Counted from the first letter of the stretch, positions 8,538-18,874 are shown. The stretch is DNA of 64,000 nt from UBA7985 sp038141425 (GCA_038141425.1 JAYQIC010000001.1:248001-312000), one strand, 5' to 3'. Numbers and translations: made by a program. Notes: generated from the sequence alone by a model not told the origin.

Positions 8538-10112
8538 ATGACCGCAGTTGAACAAACTGGCGGCCGTCGCGGTAGCCGTGGCAGCCGCCGCGCCGCCCGC
8601 ACCGGCACCCCCTCCAGCATCGAACAGCTGGCCGTCATCGACCGCCAGCTCGCCGACGTCAATGTACTCTCGGAAGAGGGCCTGTCGCTGATCGAGGCCA
8701 ATGCCGAGACCATCCTGCAGGAAATCGGCATCAACATCTCCGAAGACGCCTACGCCATCGACCGCTGGCGGGACCAGGGCGCGGATGTCACCCTCGCCGA
8801 GGGCAAGACCGACACCGCCCGCATCCGCTTCCCCAAAGGCATGCTCCGTGACCTGTGCAAGTCAGCGCCTTCGTCCTTCACCCAGCACGCTCGCAACCCC
8901 GCTCGCAACGTTGAAATCGGCGGCAAGCGCACGGTGTTCGCCCCGGTTTACGGCCCGCCGTTTTACCGCTCCTACGACGAAGGCCGCCGCTACGCCACGC
9001 TGGCCGACTTCGAAACCCTGGTGAAGCTGACCTACATGTCCCCCGCCCTGCACCATTCGGGCGGTACCATTTGCGAGCCCGTCGACGTGCCGGTCAACAA
9101 GCGCCACTTCGACATGGTCTACAGCCCCTTGAAGTACAGCGATAAGCCGATCATGGGCTCGGTCACCGCGCCCGAGCGTGCGCAGGACACGGTGGACATG
9201 TGCAAGCTGGTCTTCGGTGCCGTTTTCGTGGATCAGAATTGCGTCACCACCAGCCTGATCAATGTCAACTCACCGCTGACCTATGACGGCATCATGAACG
9301 GCGCGCTGCGGGTCTATGCGGAGAACAACCAGGCCTGCATCGTGTCGCCGTTTCTGATTTCCGGGGCCATGGCGCCGGTATCCCCGGCCGGGGTTATGAC
9401 CCAGTGTCTGGCCGAAGCCATGACCGGGATCGCCTATGGCCAGATGATCCGGCCCGGTTCGCCGGTGATTTTCGGCACCTTCGCCGCGTCGATGTCGATG
9501 GCCTCGGGCGCGCCGACCTTCGGCACGCCGGAGCCGGCGCTGATCACCATGGGCATGGCCCAGCTGGCCCGGCGCATGAACCTGCCCTTCCGTTCAGGCG
9601 GCTCACTCAACGCCTCCAAGGTGCCCGATGCGCAAGCCGCCTACGAGACCATGATGTCGATCCTGCCCGCCGTCGGCGCGGGGGTGAACTTCATGCTGCA
9701 CTCGGCTGGCTGGCTCGAGGGCGGACTGGTTTCCTGTCCGGAAAAGCTGGTCATGGATGCCGATCAGCTCGCCATGATCCACATCATGCAAGGGGGCGTG
9801 GACCTGTCGGAGAACGGTCAGGCCATGGACGCTATCGCCGAAGTCGGGCCGAGCGGCCACTTCCTGGGCTGCGACCATACCAACCGCAACTACCAGACTG
9901 CCTTCTACGAATCCAAGCTGGCCAACTCAGCCTCTTTCGAGCAATGGGAAATCGAAGGCTCGCAGGACATGTACCAGCGCGCCAACACCCGCTGGAAGCA
10001 GATGATCAAGGACTACGACACGCTCGCCCCGGCGATCGACCCGGGCGTGGACGAAGCGCTGACCGCCTATATCCGGCAGCGCAAGGACTCCATGCCCGAC
10101 GCCCTCTATTGA
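8538..10112 (+). CDS. MttB-family corrinoid-dependent amine methyltransferase, non-pyrrolysine type
   Basis: Intact 524-residue protein of the trimethylamine methyltransferase (MttB, COG5598) superfamily. The family transfers a methyl group from a tri- or quaternary amine to a cobalamin-binding protein. There is no in-frame amber codon, so it belongs with the pyrrolysine-free members, for which glycine betaine, carnitine, proline betaine and similar substrates are known in characterised relatives. The ATG at 8538 is preceded by GAGGA. The N-terminus is Arg/Gly/Ser-rich (GGRRGSRGSRR) and probably disordered. No corrinoid protein gene is adjacent. The reactivase at 20875-22937, soxBDAG and the Rieske oxygenase point to quaternary-amine demethylation. 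The exact substrate is inference. Confidence 0.86.
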   Translation: MTAVEQTGGRRGSRGSRRAARTGTPSSIEQLAVIDRQLADVNVLSEEGLSLIEANAETILQEIGINISEDAYAIDRWRDQGADVTLAEGKTDTARIRFPKGMLRDLCKSAPSSFTQHARNPARNVEIGGKRTVFAPVYGPPFYRSYDEGRRYATLADFETLVKLTYMSPALHHSGGTICEPVDVPVNKRHFDMVYSPLKYSDKPIMGSVTAPERAQDTVDMCKLVFGAVFVDQNCVTTSLINVNSPLTYDGIMNGALRVYAENNQACIVSPFLISGAMAPVSPAGVMTQCLAEAMTGIAYGQMIRPGSPVIFGTFAASMSMASGAPTFGTPEPALITMGMAQLARRMNLPFRSGGSLNASKVPDAQAAYETMMSILPAVGAGVNFMLHSAGWLEGGLVSCPEKLVMDADQLAMIHIMQGGVDLSENGQAMDAIAEVGPSGHFLGCDHTNRNYQTAFYESKLANSASFEQWEIEGSQDMYQRANTRWKQMIKDYDTLAPAIDPGVDEALTAYIRQRKDSMPDALY

Positions 10113-10441
10113 CGGCAAACGACGGACGCTGGGCGAGCCAGCCCTGTAAAATCGCGTCCTTGGTTCCCAAGGCACGCGGTATGGGGTTCAGCGCCGGTCC
10201 ATGAAACGAGGCCTATGGAGTTTCCTCGAGGACTTGCTCAGGACGTTCTCGGGGATTTTGCCTTTGTGAGGCGTGCGTCGAGATTCAGCCCTGGTCCACC
10301 TGGACCTTGGCCCTGGGGCCTGGGCCTCGCCCGCCGCCAAACCCGCCCCTGGTCAGCTTGAGCTCCGAAAGCACGGCCTGACCGGCACCCCTGCTGAAAC
10401 GACAATGCCGCGCCCGGCGCGGCTGTGAGAGTCTGCTGTCC
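10113..10441. other. non-coding gap between the mttB-like gene and the LysE-type exporter gene
   Basis: No credible gene. It holds a GGTCCA/TGGACC inverted repeat followed by a GGCCC/GGGCC-rich patch at about 10285-10330 that resembles the tandem repeat at 8121-8186. Frames on either strand are low in complexity and lack ribosome sites. Confidence 0.5.
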
Positions 10442-11093
10442 ATGTTCCAAGATCTCGCCACCCATCCGCTGGTCGCCGGGGCCGTCTATTCCTTTATCGC
10501 GGCCGCGGACCCCCGGTCCCAATAACCTGATGCTGCTGTCTTCGGGCATGACCTTCGGGCTGCGGCGGACCCTGCCGCATATGTTCGGGGTCGCTGGCGG
10601 GTTTCTGGTGCTGATGACGGTGGTAATCGTGGGTGTCGGCGCGCTGCTCAATGCGATGCCGACCGTACGCTGGGCGCTGCTGATCGCGGGCAGCAGCTTC
10701 ATGGCCTACCTCGCCTATCGGACCATGACCGCGTCGACCGACCTTGAGCACAAGAAGGCATCGCGGCCGCTGACGTTTCTCGAAGCCTCGGCGTTTCAGG
10801 CGATCAACCCCAAGGGCTGGGGCTATGCCCTGTCCTACACGGCGATGATTGCCGGGCTCTCGGAGACCGGCGAAATCGGCTGGATGCTGGGGATCGGTGC
10901 GGTTGCTGTATCACTGTCGCCGAGCGCGTTCTCGTCCCTGACGTGGGTCAGCCTGGGGCAGCTGATGTCACGGCTGATCGACAACCCACGGCGGATTCGG
11001 GTGATCAACGTGGCGCTGGGGCTGAGCCTGTTCCTGATGATCCCGCTGATGTTCCTCAGCGAGTTACAGGACATTCTGGGACTGGCGAGCTGA
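10442..11093 (+). CDS. LysE/RhtB family amino-acid exporter, one frameshift
   Basis: About 217-residue inner-membrane protein with six hydrophobic segments. The family motif ATPGPNN follows the first helix, but the ATG frame (MFQDLATHPLVAGAVYSFIAAA) ends in a stop at the C run near 10509 and the motif lies in the next frame. A one-base homopolymer error explains this. LysE/RhtB proteins export amino acids or small amine metabolites. It lies downstream of the mttB-like gene, so export of a related metabolite is possible but unproven. A second family member is at 59007-59696. Confidence 0.78.
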
Positions 11094-11136
11094 CCAGCTC
11101 TCCCTCCCCCGCGCAAAGCCACCGCTGGACTGTAGA

Positions 11137-11190
11137 GAGGTGGTTGGCGGGTGGTTGAGCTATCGAGGTGTGGTTGGCGGATGGTTGAGC
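11137..11190. repeat. imperfect 24-26 bp direct repeat
   Basis: Two adjacent units share TGGTTGGCGG followed by TGGTTGAGC, separated by TATC. They lie in the gap after the LysE-type gene. No dyad symmetry or protein-coding role is apparent. Confidence 0.6.
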
Positions 11191-11289
11191 GGTGTTTGAA
11201 GGCCTCGGATGAGAGGCTGCTGAGCCGCGGTTGGGAGGCGCAAACGCCCTCGCGTCCAGCTAACCCGACATCCCGACGCCCCGGCACCC

Positions 11290-11752
11290 TCAGAAGCGGG
11301 CGCGCTGCTCGAGGCCATAGCGATCCCCGCTGATGATCCGGGCCACGGTGTGGCTGCAATCCCCCAGCGGGTTCAGTTGCATGCAGATTTTCAGGGTGCT
11401 GCCAAAGCTGACGATGTAACCGCAGCGGCTGCCAAAGGCCGAGCGGACGCAGCGCCGGTCGGCCTGCTCGTCGATGAACCACTGCAGGCGTTCGACCAGC
11501 CCGTCGCGTTCGGTGAACCGTTCGCCACCGACCTTATAATAGGTGGTCGAGACGACCGCGCTGTTGTCAAAATCGATGATCCAGGTCTTGTCCTCTGTCA
11601 GCTCCCGGATTTGCTCGGCGGTGAGGGTACGGACAATGACTTCCTGCTCGGTGCGTTCAGCGCGATGGCGTGCCCACCGACGCCAATCAGGGAAAGGTCA
11701 CGAACAGCGCGAGACCGAGCCTCTGCCCAGGAAGACCCACGAGAGCCGTCAA
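11290..11752 (-). CDS. uncharacterised protein of about 150 residues, one frameshift
   Basis: The minus strand between 11690 and 11290 encodes an uninterrupted, well-composed protein. It includes TLTAEQIRELTEDKTWIIDF, TYYKVGGERFTERDGLVERL and the cysteine-containing SRCGYIVSFGSTLKICMQL, and stops at 11290. There is no ATG in this part. A shift near 11685 joins it to a hydrophobic N-terminal stretch (LGLALFVTFPDWRRWARHR) that can begin at the TTG at 11752, suggesting a signal peptide or anchor. The C-terminal half has four cysteines, so disulfides would fit an exported protein. I do not recognise the family. The repeat cluster B lies upstream. Confidence 0.5.
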
Positions 11753-12023
11753 GCCTCAACGCAAGCTTGAGCGCTGGTCTGAATGTCCGAAACCAAGCGC
11801 CGAGGAGGCTGGTGAACAAACAGGTACCGATGCGGTTGATGATCATCGCCATAGCGAAGAGCTTAGGCAATTCTGGCCGTACGACAAGGCTGGGAAGGGC
11901 GAGGATGACACTTTGTGATCAGCCATGGGCCGGGTATCGATGGGAGGATCGATAGGCTGGGGATCGATGGACACCCGTCCTGGTAACGCGACACAAGGCC
12001 GCCGCGCATCATAGATGAATTGA

Positions 12024-12631
12024 TTGCGCCGACACCCTGCCGCGCTTCAGCGGGGCCAAGCGTCGCGCAATTTCTTTATAAAAGCAGAAGGTCAGAGTGA
12101 TCTGACCTTTGACCGCCGAACGGGGTGTGGCGCTGTCCTGCGGAGCACCGCTGCTTTAGCAGCGGCTTGGCCTTGACCGCGCCGAGGGGCAGCGCCCCTT
12201 CTCACTTGTGCGCTCAAAACGCTTTCGCTGTGAGCGCGTTGAGTTGCCCGTGAGCGCCTCGTAACGCTCAACACGGCGGAGTTTATCTGGAGCTGTCGAG
12301 CCTTTGAGCGCAGTCCGGGGTGGCGCGGTGGGGTTTTTTCCTTTGCGCCCCTTTTTTGCGCTCAACTCCGCTGTGAGCGCGGAGGCTCAGGATGTCGAAG
12401 GGCCTTTGAGCGTTGTTCCCGCTGTTTGCTGCGCCTTTGAGCGCGATATGTTCTTCGGTGGCGCGCTCAAAGGGCTTTAGAGTGTCAACGCTTCGAGGTT
12501 GCGCCGACTTGTCCCACGCGCATTTTCAAAGAAAATGCGAAAAGACGTCAGGCCGCGTGGAGCGCGGCCTGTCCGTTTATTGCGCGGGGAGATTTGAAAG
12601 CCGCGAAGCGGCGTCAAATCGAGCCCGCAAC
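12024..12631. repeat. modular palindromic intergenic repeat cluster, copy B
   Basis: About 600 bases without a gene, made of hairpin modules. A P1-like palindrome lies at 12024-12071. A hairpin with arms AAGGTCAG/CTGACCTT is at 12088-12109. P5 is at 12519-12539, P2 at 12550-12570 (loop TGGAG instead of TGCAG) and P3 at 12591-12620. Between them the octamer TTTGAGCG recurs at 12303, 12405 and 12436, with its complement CGCTCAAA at 12211 and 12464. Short frames on both strands are repeat-derived and show no protein-like composition. Confidence 0.8.
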
Positions 12632-12651
12632 CCCTGCAATGCCTTCGGTGA

Positions 12652-12942
12652 TCAGTCTTCGAGCAAGTTGCCGAGCTTCAGCGCCATGCCCATGTTGCCA
12701 TCGACCGTGAGCTTACCCTGCATGAAGGCCATGGTCGGGTTCAGCTCCCCGTTCATCATCGCCACCGCATCTTCGAGATCGATATTGATGGTGGCATCAG
12801 CTTCGCTGTCGTCGGTGGACACCGACGTGCCCTCGATCCGTACCATACCGTCGTCACCGAAGTTCATCTTCAGCGAACCGTCGAGGCCGGGCCCGCTGCT
12901 CAGAACCCGGGTGAGGTTTTCAACAATCGCGTCAACAGACAT
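12652..12942 (-). CDS. SCP2 sterol-binding domain protein
   Basis: Intact 96-residue single-domain protein of the SCP2 lipid-binding fold, with the typical central pattern SEADATINIDLEDAVAMMNG followed by LNPTMAFMQGKLTVDGNM. Such proteins bind fatty acids or acyl-CoA in a hydrophobic tunnel; bacterial roles are poorly defined. GGAG lies upstream of the ATG at 12942. It is on the same strand as soxBDAG and 78 bases after soxG, so it could be a distal member of that operon, although no functional link is known. Confidence 0.85.
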   Translation of the reverse strand: MSVDAIVENLTRVLSSGPGLDGSLKMNFGDDGMVRIEGTSVSTDDSEADATINIDLEDAVAMMNGELNPTMAFMQGKLTVDGNMGMALKLGNLLED

Positions 12943-13020
12943 GGGACATACTCCTGCTCAATCCTAAGGTAAAACGTTGGTTTTACCTTTAGCAAAGCGC
13001 ACTGCCCTTGAACAGGAAAA

Positions 13021-13709
13021 TCAGTAGGGCTGCAGGGTCAGCCCGTATTCCTGCGCCGCATCTTCAAGGCGCAGGAACAGATACTGAGAGAAGCTGCGCC
13101 GGGTATAGAGGCGGATCTGACCCACCCCGTCACCGCGCAAATCGGGCGCATACAGCAGGACGTTCGATTTGGCCGCAAGCGTCTGGGCGCAGGCCCCGGG
13201 CGCGAACTGGCTCTCGTGCAGATCCAGCGCGCTGACCTTGGACCAGACCTCGCGCCAATGGCTTCCCCCCAGGCCGATCCCAGCCATCTGATCAGAAACC
13301 TCCACCACCGAAGCAAAATCCGCCGCCAGCTCCCCGGAGAGCGCTTCGATCCGGGCCGCCGCACCAGAGGCCGCAGCACCAGAGGCCCGCACCAGGCCGC
13401 AGCCTCGGCCGCCGCGCCACCATGCGCCGCCGGATCGGCGGGCAGATCGATCATAAACTCGTCTGGCGAGGTCCAGAGCACAAATCCGTCTTTGGCATCG
13501 GTGGTCAGCGTGTTCGGCTGCCGCGGCAGCGCCAGCCCCAGCGCAGTCTCCGCGCGCTCCACCAGCCCCGTGTCACGCGGATCCAGCCGCAGCGTCACCA
13601 TCGTGCGCCGGGGCAGTTCCCACAAATGCACAGGCGCCTCAGCCCGGGCGCCGCTGGACCGTGAGGCCAGCGCCAGCTTGCTCAGCGGACGGTAGGACAA
13701 CTCAACCAT
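13021..13709 (-). CDS. soxG: sarcosine oxidase gamma subunit, one frameshift
   Basis: The N-terminal part (MVELSYRPLSKLAL, with the LWELPRRTMVTLRL region and LWTSPDEFMIDLP) is in one frame. The C-terminal part (DQMAGIGLGGSHWREV and LYTRRSFSQYLFLRLED) is in another and stops at 13021. The join is near 13390, inside a duplicated GCACCAGAGGCC repeat, so slippage or a sequencing indel is likely. The ATG at 13709 overlaps the end of soxA. SoxG is a structural subunit of the heterotetrameric enzyme that demethylates sarcosine to glycine and passes the carbon to tetrahydrofolate. Confidence 0.85.
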
Positions 13710-16700
13710 GTTGGCGCTCTCCCTGAGTGTCGAAGAAAATCGGGTCGCCCAGTACCACCGGCACGTTGCGTCCGTCCTCGAGCGGCACGATCAGCCGCTC
13801 GCCCTTGCGCACCAGCCCACCCTTGACGATGCCCATGGCGATCGAGCGGCCAGCAGCCGACGACCAGTAGGACGAAGAAACGTGGCCCTGCATCGGCACG
13901 GGCACCTTGGGGAAGGCCTGCGCAGGCGCATCGGCGGCCGAAACCAACTGCGCGCCCTCGGGCAGGACCACCGATGGGTCTTCGGTCAGGATCCCGACAA
14001 ACTGCTTGCGCAGGGGGTCGGCCATATCCTTGCGGGTCAGCGAGCGCTTGCCGATGAAGTCGTCCTTATCCTCGCCCACGATCCAGCCCATGCCCATGTC
14101 GTAGGGGTTGAGCGAACCATCGGTGTCCTGACCGACGATGATAAAGCCCTTCTCGGCGCGCAGCACGTGCATGGCCTCGGTGCCGTAGGGCGTAATCCCG
14201 TACTTCGAGCCGGCGTTCATCAGCGCCGACCACAGCGCCATGCCCTGGTCAGCCGGCACGTTGATCTCGAAGGCCAGATCGCCGGTGAAGGAAATCCGGA
14301 ATATCCGCGCCTTGATCCCGGCAACGGTTGCGTCCTGCCACGACATGAACTTGAAGCCCTCGGCCGACAGATCGGCGTCGGGGCAGAGCTCTGTGAGCAG
14401 ATCCCGTGCCCGCGGCCCGTTCAGCGACGCCACCGCCCACTGCTCGGTCACCGAAGTCAGGTAGACCCGAAGGTCGGTCCACTCGGTCTGCAGGTAGTCT
14501 TCCAGATGGGTCAGCACCCCGGCCGCCCCGCCGGTGGTCGTGGTCATCAGGAACTCATCTTCACCCAACCGCGAGGACACGCCGTCGTCCATGATCATCC
14601 CGTCTTCGCCGAGCATCAACCCGTAGCGGCAACGGCCCACGGCCAGCTTCATCCACTTGTTGGTGTAGACGCGGTTGAGAAACTCAGCCGCATCCGGCCC
14701 CTTGACGACAATCTTGCCCAGTGTTGAGGCGTCGAGCAGGCCCACGCCTTCGCGCACAGCGCGGCATTCGCGGTCAACGGCCGCGTGCATGTCCTCACCG
14801 GGCCGGGGGTAGTACCACGCGCGCTTCCACTGGCCCACGTCCTCGAACAGGGCGCCGTTGGCCTCGTGCCAGTCGTGCATGGGGGTAACCCGCGCGACGT
14901 CGAGGAAGTCGCCCGGTTCCCGCCCGGCAATCGCGCCGAAGGTGGTCGGGGTGTAGGGCGGGCGGAAGGTGGTGGTACCGATCTCGGGGATGGTCACGCC
15001 CAAAACGTCGGAGAGGATCCCGAGCGCGTTGATGTTCGAGGTCTTGCCCTGGTCGGTGGCCATACCCAGCGTGGTGTAGCGCTTGATGTGCTCAACCGAG
15101 CGGAAGTTCTCGCGCACCGCCAGCTCGAGGTCGGCGGCGGTGACATCGTTCTGGAAGTCGACCCAGAACTTGCCGCCCTTGCTGGTCGGCTTGTCCGAGG
15201 GCAGCAGCCACAGGTGGCGGATACGCAGATCGCCGTCGTGGGCGTCTGTCGACTGGGAGACCGGCGCTGCTGCCGCGCCGTCAGCAGCCTGACCTTTGGC
15301 CTGTAGCGCCGCTGACGCCGCCTCGGCGCCGTCGTTCAGCGCCTGGTTGAGGCCGAAGATCCCACGACATGCTCCAGCCGAAATGCTCGGCGTGGTCGGG
15401 TTCGGCGGCCCAGGGACAAAGCATGCCGTCTCGGGGTCAAAATCGAGCTTGGCACCGGACTGACAGTGCAGGTGCACGATCGGGTTGTACCCCCCCGAGG
15501 TCGCAAGAAAGTCGCAGTTCAGCACCCGGGCCTCGCCGTTGATCAGCGTGCCCTCGCGGTTCATGGGCGCGATTTCAACACCGGAGACCCGGCGCGCACC
15601 GCGGGCGGCAATCACCGTGTGACCGGCATGGATCGGCACACCCAGATCGCGCAGGCTGCGGGCATTGGGTCCCTCGCCCTGCCCGCGGTCCCCGCTTCCG
15701 CTCCCGTCGCGGACGTCGACCACGGTGACGTCGATCCCGGCGTGGTGGGCCTTGATGGCGGCCGACAGCGCCATGTCGTTGTTGACCACGAAAACCCCAC
15801 GCTCCCCGGCGCGGACGCCGTAGCGCTGCAGATAGGTCTCGACCGCACCGGCAAACATAATCCCGGGCAGGTCGTTGTTGCGGAACACCAGCGGGCGCTC
15901 GAAGGCACCGGTGGCAAGCACCACCTGCCGCGCGCGGATCCGGTGCCAGCGCATCCGGGGGGTGTGCAGCCCTGCCTGACCGTTGTCGAGGTGGTCAGTC
16001 ACCCGCTCGAGCGCGGTCAGCATGTTGTGGTCGAAGATACCCGACAGCGTGGTGCGGGTCATGACCCGGACGTTGGGCATGGCGGCGAGTTCAGCCTCGA
16101 TGCCGGCGACCCAAGCATCGGCGTCCTTGCCGTCGATGGTGACAGGATCACGCAGCAGCGATCCACCGCACAGGCTGTCCTGCTCGACCAGGATCACGCG
16201 CGCCGGTCTGGGCGGCCGTTCGGGCTGCCTGCAGGCCGGTGGGACCCGCGCCGACAATGACAATATCGGCGTGCTGGTAGTGAGAATCATAGCGGCTGAT
16301 ATCGGGGCTTTCGTCGCTGACCCCGAGCCCGGCAGCCCGCCGGATCACCGGCTCGATCAGGCCGTGCCAGAGACGCGTGCTGACGAGAAAGGTCTTGTAG
16401 TAGAACCCCGCCGGGAAGAACCGCGCCAGCAGCGTGTTGACCGCGCCCAGATCGAAGCTGAGCGAGGGGAAGGCGTTGACCGACTTGGTGGTCAGGCCCT
16501 GACGAAGTTCGGTCACGGTTGCGCGGTTGTTGGCCTCGCGCGTGCCCTTTTCCGCTTCGGTGACGTTGCAATCGATGAGCGCGTTGGGCTCTTCGACGCC
16601 TGCAGACACGATCCCGCGCGGGCGGTGATACTTGAACGAGCGGCCGACCAGATGCACGCCGTTGGCCAGCAGCGCCGAAGCAACGGTATCGCCGCGGTAG

Positions 16701-16789
16701 CCCTCGTAGGTCTGGCCGTCAAAGGTGAAGCTCAGCGGCTCACCGCGATCGATGCGGCCGCCTTCGGGCTGACGGAATTTCTGGCTCAT
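13702..16789 (-). CDS. soxA: sarcosine oxidase alpha subunit, one frameshift
   Basis: Large subunit of about 1030 residues. The N-terminal domain has YEGYRGDTVASALLANGV and KYHRPRGI, followed by a dinucleotide-binding IVIVGAGPTGLQAARTAA. The C-terminal third is a GcvT-like aminomethyltransferase domain that transfers the methyl-derived carbon to tetrahydrofolate (GLLDASTLGKIVVKGPDAAEF, TEAMHVLRAEKGFIIVGQDTDG with one residue between). The frame changes once near 16200, where GARVILVEQDSLCGGSLL continues in the second frame. It starts at 16789, overlapping the end of soxD by four bases, and ends overlapping soxG, which indicates one translationally coupled operon. Confidence 0.92.
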
Positions 16790-17145
16790 TGGCCGCCCTC
16801 CGCAGGCTGGCTCGCGCCGGACCGTTCGTAGTCGAAGGACACCTCTTCGCCCTCGACCCGGCTCTCCTCAACAGGTGGGGTCTCGCCGGACCGATAGGTG
16901 GCAAGGATCTCCGAGGATACCGTGTCGCGGACGGCGTTGAAGAACTTGCGGCAGCCGGCCGCGTGGTTCCAGCGCTCTTGCGCCACACCCTTGATGTTCT
17001 TCTGGAAATAGACCCAGCGCGCCCAGTTGTGATCGTCCAGTTCACCGTCGGCGGCTTCTGGCCGGGGCTTGTGGGCCTGATGGGCGTAGGAGAACTCGAC
17101 CTCGGGGCGGTCCTGCTCGCAGTAGGGGCAACGGATCAGCAGCAT
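16786..17145 (-). CDS. soxD: sarcosine oxidase delta subunit
   Basis: Intact 119-residue subunit. It opens MLLIRCPYCEQDRPEVEF with a zinc ligand pair (C6, C9) and has the later histidine and cysteine in WNHAAGCRKFFNAVRDT. DNWARWVYFQ-like sequence in the middle (DHNWARWVYFQKNIKG) is typical. It lies 15 bases after soxB and overlaps soxA, in the canonical order B-D-A-G. The C-terminal tail is longer and more acidic than in many relatives. Confidence 0.93.
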   Translation of the reverse strand: MLLIRCPYCEQDRPEVEFSYAHQAHKPRPEAADGELDDHNWARWVYFQKNIKGVAQERWNHAAGCRKFFNAVRDTVSSEILATYRSGETPPVEESRVEGEEVSFDYERSGASQPAEGGQ

Positions 17146-17160
17146 GGGGTGGTCTCTCGG

Positions 17161-18436
17161 TTAGTGGGCAACGGCAGCAGCGCCGTGCTCGTCGATCAGG
17201 AAGCCGGTCTCGAACCGGGACAATGAAAACGGCGCTGTGAGCTCGGTCGGCTCGCTCGCCGCGGGCGATGTGCGCCGCAAAGGCGTGGCCCGAGCCCGGG
17301 GTCGCCTTGAAACCGCCCGTACCCCAGCCGCAGTTGAGGTACATGTTGCCCACCGGCGTCGAAGTCAGGATCGGGCTTGCGTCGGGGCAGACGTCGACGA
17401 TGCCGCCCCACTGGCGCAGCATCTTCATCCGCTTGTACTGCGGGAACAGCTCGCAGATCGCCACCAGGGTTTCCTCGGCGAGCTGCTGGGAGCCGCGCTG
17501 GCCGTAGGAAATGTACTGATCCACGCCCGCGCCGATCACCAGTTCACCCTTGTCGGACTGGGAGATATAGGCGTGGACGGCATTCGACATGACCACGGTA
17601 TGGATGGTCGGCTTGATCGGTTCGGAGACCAGCGCCTGCAGCGGGTGGCTCTCCACCGGCAGGTGGAAGCCTGCCATCGACGCCAGCACCGAAGAATGTC
17701 CGGCCGGGACCAGCCCGACCTTCTTGGCCTTAATCGGCCCCTTGGTGGTCTGCACGCCCTTGACCACACCACCCTCGATATCAAAGCCGGTGACGCGGCA
17801 GTTCTGAATGATGTGGACCCCCATCTCGTCGCACTTGCGGGCGTAGCCCCAGGCGACGGCGTCGTGGCGGGCCGTGCCGCCGCGTGGCTGGAACGAGGCC
17901 CCCAACACCGGGTAGCGGCCACCGCCGCGAAGGTCGATGCCCGGCACCTTCTTCTTCACCCCGGCAGCGTCGAGGTAGATGGAGTCGATGCCATTGAGCC
18001 GGTTGGCGTGAACCCGCCGTTGGGTATCGCGCACGTCGGTGATGTTGTGGGCGAGGTTGATGACCCCACGCTGGCTGAACATGACGTTGTAGTTGAGGTC
18101 CTCGGTCAGGCCCTCCCACAGCTTCATGGAATGCTCGTAGATCGCCGCGGACTGGTCCCACAGATAGTTGGAGCGAACGATGGTGGTGTTGCGCCCGGTG
18201 TTGCCACCACCGATCCAGCCCTTCTCGAGCACAGCAATGTTGGTGATGCCGTGCTCCTTAGCCAGATAGTAGGCCGTGGCCAGACCGTGGCCACCACCAC
18301 CGACGATGATGACCTCGTAGGCATCGAGCGGTTCCGGGCTGCGCCACTGCTGCTCCCAGTTCTGGTGCCAGGAGAAGGCGTTGCGGACCAGGGCCAGCGC
18401 GTTGAAGCGTTGTTTCTTTGCGGGTTGATCGACCAT
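17161..18436 (-). CDS. soxB: sarcosine oxidase beta subunit, one frameshift near the end
   Basis: FAD-dependent catalytic subunit of about 420 residues. The ATG at 18436 starts MVDQPAKKQRFNAL; the FAD-binding motif VIIVGGGGHGLATAYYLAKE is at about residues 47-66 and WGGIVDVCPDASPILTSTP further on. The frame drifts near 17240; the natural ending SLSRFETGFLIDEHGAAAVAH lies in the next frame and stops at 17161. The enzyme oxidises sarcosine to glycine and yields hydrogen peroxide plus methylene-tetrahydrofolate. It is first in the soxBDAG operon and divergent from a GlxA-type regulator. Confidence 0.92.
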
Positions 18437-18874
18437 CGAGGCTTCCCGGGGGTGGCTGTGAGACGGTAATTTCAGGATTGCGCAATGACTTGCTCTCAAA
18501 GCCCACCCTACAACCGCTGGAAGGCGTCGCAAACATGCCTGCGCGCGCCTCAACCCCGCAAAGGTGTCGCACCTGAGAAGCAGAGCAGGACAGAGGGCCT
18601 GTGCCACCATGCCCATTCGGGGGTCTGTTCGGTTGTCTGTGCGAGCCCCCACAGGGTGCAAGCGAAGCCATGCGCCGCAAGCTGTGTGACGGCGGTCTGG
18701 ACACAGAGCAAAATTGCACGTGTAGACCGGCAAGCAGGGCGTGAAGCGGCTATATTGTTGCGGCATTAATTTTGCGCTTGCGCGTGGATTTGATTCGACG
18801 CAAAGCTCCAAGGGAATCGCTTAGATTCGCCGTACTTTGTCTACTTTGCGCCGACCCGGAGAGCAACCGACCCT
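18437..18874. promoter_or_regulatory. divergent promoter region between soxB and the GlxA-type regulator
   Basis: A 438-base gap with no convincing gene. Candidate control elements near the regulator start are an inverted repeat GAATC-gctta-GATTC at 18814-18828 and a direct repeat TACTTTG/TACTTTG with a nine-base period at about 18833-18848. Direct repeats one helical turn or less apart fit AraC-type sites. An A+T-rich patch lies near 18750-18775 (ATATTGTT and ATTAATTTT). The position between an AraC-type gene and its likely target is the main argument; the elements themselves are unproven. Confidence 0.45.

Noticed and set aside
8538..10112. Pyrrolysine (amber codon) use in the MttB-like gene
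   Set aside because: The reading frame is complete with no internal TAG, and no pylBCD, pylS or pylT is visible in the window.
10238..10702. Minus-strand frame upstream of and across the LysE-type gene
   Set aside because: It is composed of low-complexity Pro/Gly/Arg sequence and covers the real LysE coding strand.
11598..11870. 90-residue minus-strand frame starting MPKLFAMAMIINRIGT, with a faint likeness to NDUFA12-type proteins
   Set aside because: Only a short hydrophobic start looks protein-like and the conserved GNxYY region is missing. The downstream coding sequence uses the other frames.
12156..12365. Short minus-strand frames in repeat cluster B
   Set aside because: They consist of hairpin repeats and have K/R/S-rich, repetitive translation without a start site.
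13708..14727. Long open frame on the plus strand opposite soxA
   Set aside because: It is a shadow of the high-GC soxA gene: His/Arg/Gly-rich, no family motif and no ribosome site. The same holds for plus-strand frames at 14785-15306, 15466-16260 and 17237-18469.
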